This document shows positions 25,178 to 27,101 of a stretch of DNA of 27,101 nt, piece after piece. A program made the position numbers and the translations under genes. The notes below the pieces were generated by a model that was not told the DNA's origin, made no database searches, and worked only from the letters and a program-made list of their open reading frames with translations. The first letter of the stretch is position 1. Each line of letters opens with the position of its first letter. This DNA is from an uncultured Bacillus sp. (GTDB lineage Bacteria > Bacillota > Bacilli > Bacillales_B > DSM-18226): positions 1 to 27,101 of the forward strand of contig NZ_CAMLDX010000045.1 of assembly GCF_946478885.1 (NCBI RefSeq), in the 5' to 3' direction.

Positions 25178-26689
25178 ATGTCAGGATTAAAGAAGACGGC
25201 TATTTGGATAACGCTGTTAGCGCTTGTGTTGAAGCTCTCAGGATTTTTGCGGGAAAGCATTATTTCCCGGCAGTTCGGGGCAAACGAAGCAACAGACGGC
25301 TATTTGCTTGCTTTTTCTTTCATAACATTAGTAATTGCGATGATTTCAGGCGGGTTTAATAATGTATTCCTGCCAATGTATGTTAAAAAGCGTAAGGATC
25401 GGCCGGAGCAAACAGAGCGGAATGCCAATGGGATCATGAATGCCACGGCCTTAGTCTTCTTTATTTTAACGATTATTGGCTATTTCTTTGTCCCGGTATT
25501 TGTTCCGTTCATTTACGGGTCAATGACACCGGCTACCGAAAAAATCGCCGTAGAGATTACAAGATTCTTTTTCTTATTTTTAACGGCCATTGCCTTGAAT
25601 GGAATCCTGGACTCTTATTTGCAGGGGCGGAGAATCTTTGTTCCGTCGCAGATTTCCAAGCTCCTGGCCACTTTAATGGGTGCCGTGTTCGCCTTGCTTT
25701 TTTCAGAGCAATGGGGTATTAACAGCCTGGCGTACGGATTTATTTTCGGGACATTACTTGGAACCGCAATCCAGCTTTATTATTTACATAAAAGCGGATT
25801 CCGCTGGCAGCCGACATTAAAGGTTGAAAAAGAATTTCGTTCGGCCTTCCTTGTTCTGCTTGTTCCTTCGTTGTTAAATTCCGTCGTTGGACAGATTAAT
25901 ATGTTTGTCAATAAAATGTTTGCGGCGGGGACGATGGAAGGAGCGGTTACGTATCTAAACAATGCTTCCCTGCTCGTCAGTGTACCGCATGTGATATACG
26001 GGACGACGATTGCGACAATTATCTTTACGCTGCTTTCAGAGCAGGTGGATGATAGGCGGAAATATCAGCAGACATTCTTTATGGGGATGCAGGTTTCATT
26101 TGTTACGCTGATGCCCATTGCTGTTGGGCTGCTTTTGGTCGGAGAACCGGCGATTTCCTTTATTTATGAGGGAGGGAAGTTTACAGCGCAGGACACAAGT
26201 AATACGTATCTGGCCCTGGCTCTCTATGTACCGATGATTGTCACTCAAGGGATGCAATATATTGTTTCAAAATCGATGTATGCCCAAGGACGTACGGCAA
26301 CGGTGTTCCGCGTCAGCGTCACGACGATTGTCCTGAATCTGTTTCTGAACTGGTTGTTTGTCGATTCATTCGGTTATCCCGGTCTGGCGCTGACAAGCTC
26401 ACTCGTGTCCGTCTACTATTTAAGCGTGACATGCTTCATTGTCTATAAAGATTTTGATCGTGGAGAAAAGCGAAAATTGGCGGGGCTGTTGATTAAAGTC
26501 ATCATTCCAACCATTATGATGGCGGTGCCGTTATATATGCTTGAGAAATTCACCAGGATTTCTGACTGGTATTCACTGATCCAACTTGCCGTTTTGATTC
26601 CGCTTGGCGTGATCCTGTATGCCGCAGGATTATATATCTTCTACAAGGATGCGTTCCGACAGCTGTTTCGTCTGGTAAAGCGGGGTTAA
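25178..26689 (+). CDS. MurJ/MVIN-family lipid-linked oligosaccharide flippase
   Basis: A 503-aa protein with about 14 membrane spans, in the MurJ/MVIN branch of the MOP superfamily. It begins SGLKKTAIWITLLALVLKLSGFLRESIISRQFGAN, where the FLRE and FGA segments of the first helices are typical of MurJ. It could flip lipid II or, in this setting, the undecaprenyl-linked repeat unit; there is no other Wzx-like gene in the window, so the second is favoured by context. The ATG at 25178 has only a weak GAAGTG in front, suggesting modest translation. A strong terminator follows. Confidence 0.88.
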   Translation: MSGLKKTAIWITLLALVLKLSGFLRESIISRQFGANEATDGYLLAFSFITLVIAMISGGFNNVFLPMYVKKRKDRPEQTERNANGIMNATALVFFILTIIGYFFVPVFVPFIYGSMTPATEKIAVEITRFFFLFLTAIALNGILDSYLQGRRIFVPSQISKLLATLMGAVFALLFSEQWGINSLAYGFIFGTLLGTAIQLYYLHKSGFRWQPTLKVEKEFRSAFLVLLVPSLLNSVVGQINMFVNKMFAAGTMEGAVTYLNNASLLVSVPHVIYGTTIATIIFTLLSEQVDDRRKYQQTFFMGMQVSFVTLMPIAVGLLLVGEPAISFIYEGGKFTAQDTSNTYLALALYVPMIVTQGMQYIVSKSMYAQGRTATVFRVSVTTIVLNLFLNWLFVDSFGYPGLALTSSLVSVYYLSVTCFIVYKDFDRGEKRKLAGLLIKVIIPTIMMAVPLYMLEKFTRISDWYSLIQLAVLIPLGVILYAAGLYIFYKDAFRQLFRLVKRG

Positions 26690-26710
26690 TTGAAAATGAT
26701 TTGAGAAAAG

Positions 26711-26737
26711 TGCAGGGCTTTGGCCCTGTATTTTTTT
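26711..26737 (+). terminator. Rho-independent terminator after the flippase gene
   Basis: CAGGGC (26713-26718) and GCCCTG (26723-26728) form a perfect stem around TTTG, followed by TATTTTTTT. It lies 22 bases after the stop codon. Confidence 0.9.
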
Positions 26738-26851
26738 ATGGACAGCCATATGATGACACATTTAAAAACTGTTTGCTGTGAATCTTAAGCAACCATTCTA
26801 TCGGCTCGCTAGATAGTGAATGGCTTCGAATGATCTCGCACAATAAAAACA

Positions 26852-26896
26852 AGTGATAGAATCCCTTCTATGAAAAGGAATCTATCACTCTTTTTT
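26852..26896 (-). terminator. Bidirectional terminator downstream of the last gene
   Basis: AGTGATAGA (26852-26860) pairs with TCTATCACT (26881-26889), with a partly paired interior; T-runs flank both sides (TCTTTTTT on plus, TTGTTTTTATT on minus). A second copy of the right arm, TCTATCACTCTT, recurs at 26910-26921, so the hairpin has an alternative partner. Confidence 0.75.
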
Positions 26897-26924
26897 GTGT
26901 ATCAGGAAATCTATCACTCTTGAT

Positions 26925-27101
26925 TTATTCTGCAAACGTAATCGGTGTTACATAAGCTCCATGAATATAGGCTTCTGTGTGAGCAGCATTTTCAGAAACG
27001 ACTTTATACCATGTTGCACCGTCTGCCGAACCGGCTTCCGTTCCGAGGATCGCAACTGGCATACCTGCCTTCGGATACGTATAGTATTTTTCAGACGAAG
27101 C
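26925..27101 (-). CDS. C-terminal end of a probable cell-wall protein (SH3-like domain)
   Basis: The minus strand reads in frame from the window edge for 58 codons to TAA at 26925-26927. The peptide (ASSEKYYTYPKAGMPVAILG at its start, then ATWYKVVSENAAHTEAYIHG and a VTPITFAE end) has alternating strands and a W-Y-K-V pattern typical of bacterial SH3-like wall-binding repeats. The N-terminal part with any catalytic domain lies beyond the window. By context it may be a wall hydrolase or wall-anchored protein. The domain call is by pattern only. Confidence 0.6.
   Translation of the reverse strand, partial: ASSEKYYTYPKAGMPVAILGTEAGSADGATWYKVVSENAAHTEAYIHGAYVTPITFAE

Larger units (their letters stand above)
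26690..26924. other. Convergent intergenic region with several hairpins
   Basis: Besides the flippase terminator, CCATTC-TATC (26790-26800) pairs with GATA-(GT)-GAATGG (26811-26822) as a bulged hairpin, and a shared bidirectional terminator lies at 26852-26896. No coding sequence. Confidence 0.5.

Overview
The window looks like a chromosomal polysaccharide locus of a Bacillaceae member (Bacillus sensu lato). Supporting signs are moderate to low GC, strong AGGAGG-type ribosome binding sites with frequent TTG starts, sigma-A style promoters, and gene types typical of that group: tagO, an LCP transferase, csaB, an EcsAB/YthPQ-type ABC pair and Bacillus-type palindromic repeats. I cannot fix genus or species from sequence alone. 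About 23 full genes are present, nearly all for making, modifying, exporting or attaching a cell-surface glycan.

Layout. Bases 1-83 are the right end of an IS3-family (IS150-type) insertion sequence. From 12195 down to 115 most genes lie on the minus strand. In transcription order they are a zinc-ribbon-containing sugar-nucleotide epimerase, a CgeB-like glycosyltransferase, a GT2 glycosyltransferase, a gap with a possible 41-aa membrane peptide, an acyltransferase, a Wzy-type polymerase, a second GT2, rfbA-rfbC-rfbB-rfbD (dTDP-L-rhamnose), and tagO under its own promoter. At 12503-14325 an EcsA/EcsB-like ABC pair runs on the plus strand. A second Wzy polymerase, clearly paralogous to the first, follows on the minus strand (14791-16116), then a plus-strand LytR-CpsA-Psr gene. 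A minus-strand GT4-pssD-pssE operon (20059-17977) ends at a 94-nt palindromic element. Then come csaB and another GT4 (plus), a small SMR/EamA-type membrane protein (minus), a GT39-type membrane glycosyltransferase that seems to start with ATT (plus), a MurJ/MVIN-type flippase (plus), and the 3' end of a minus-strand gene running off the window.

How it may work (inference). TagO would prime undecaprenyl phosphate with a GlcNAc-1-phosphate. The GT2, GT4, CgeB-like and PssD/PssE enzymes would extend a rhamnose-containing repeat unit, the acyltransferase and CsaB would add acyl and ketal-pyruvate groups, a MurJ/Wzx-type protein would flip it, and one of two Wzy proteins would polymerise it. The LCP protein would transfer it to peptidoglycan. 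The SMR-type protein and GT39 enzyme could form an ArnEF/ArnT-like branch that decorates the polymer outside the cell. No Wzz/tyrosine-kinase chain-length module (EpsAB, CapAB) is visible. That fits a wall-anchored secondary cell wall polysaccharide better than a released capsule.

Most worth a second look: the paired Wzy polymerases, the SMR/GT39 decoration pair with its unusual start codon, the CxxH...CxxC insertion in the epimerase, a possible group II intron 5' remnant in front of the flippase gene, and several palindromic or tandem repeats in the intergenic regions.
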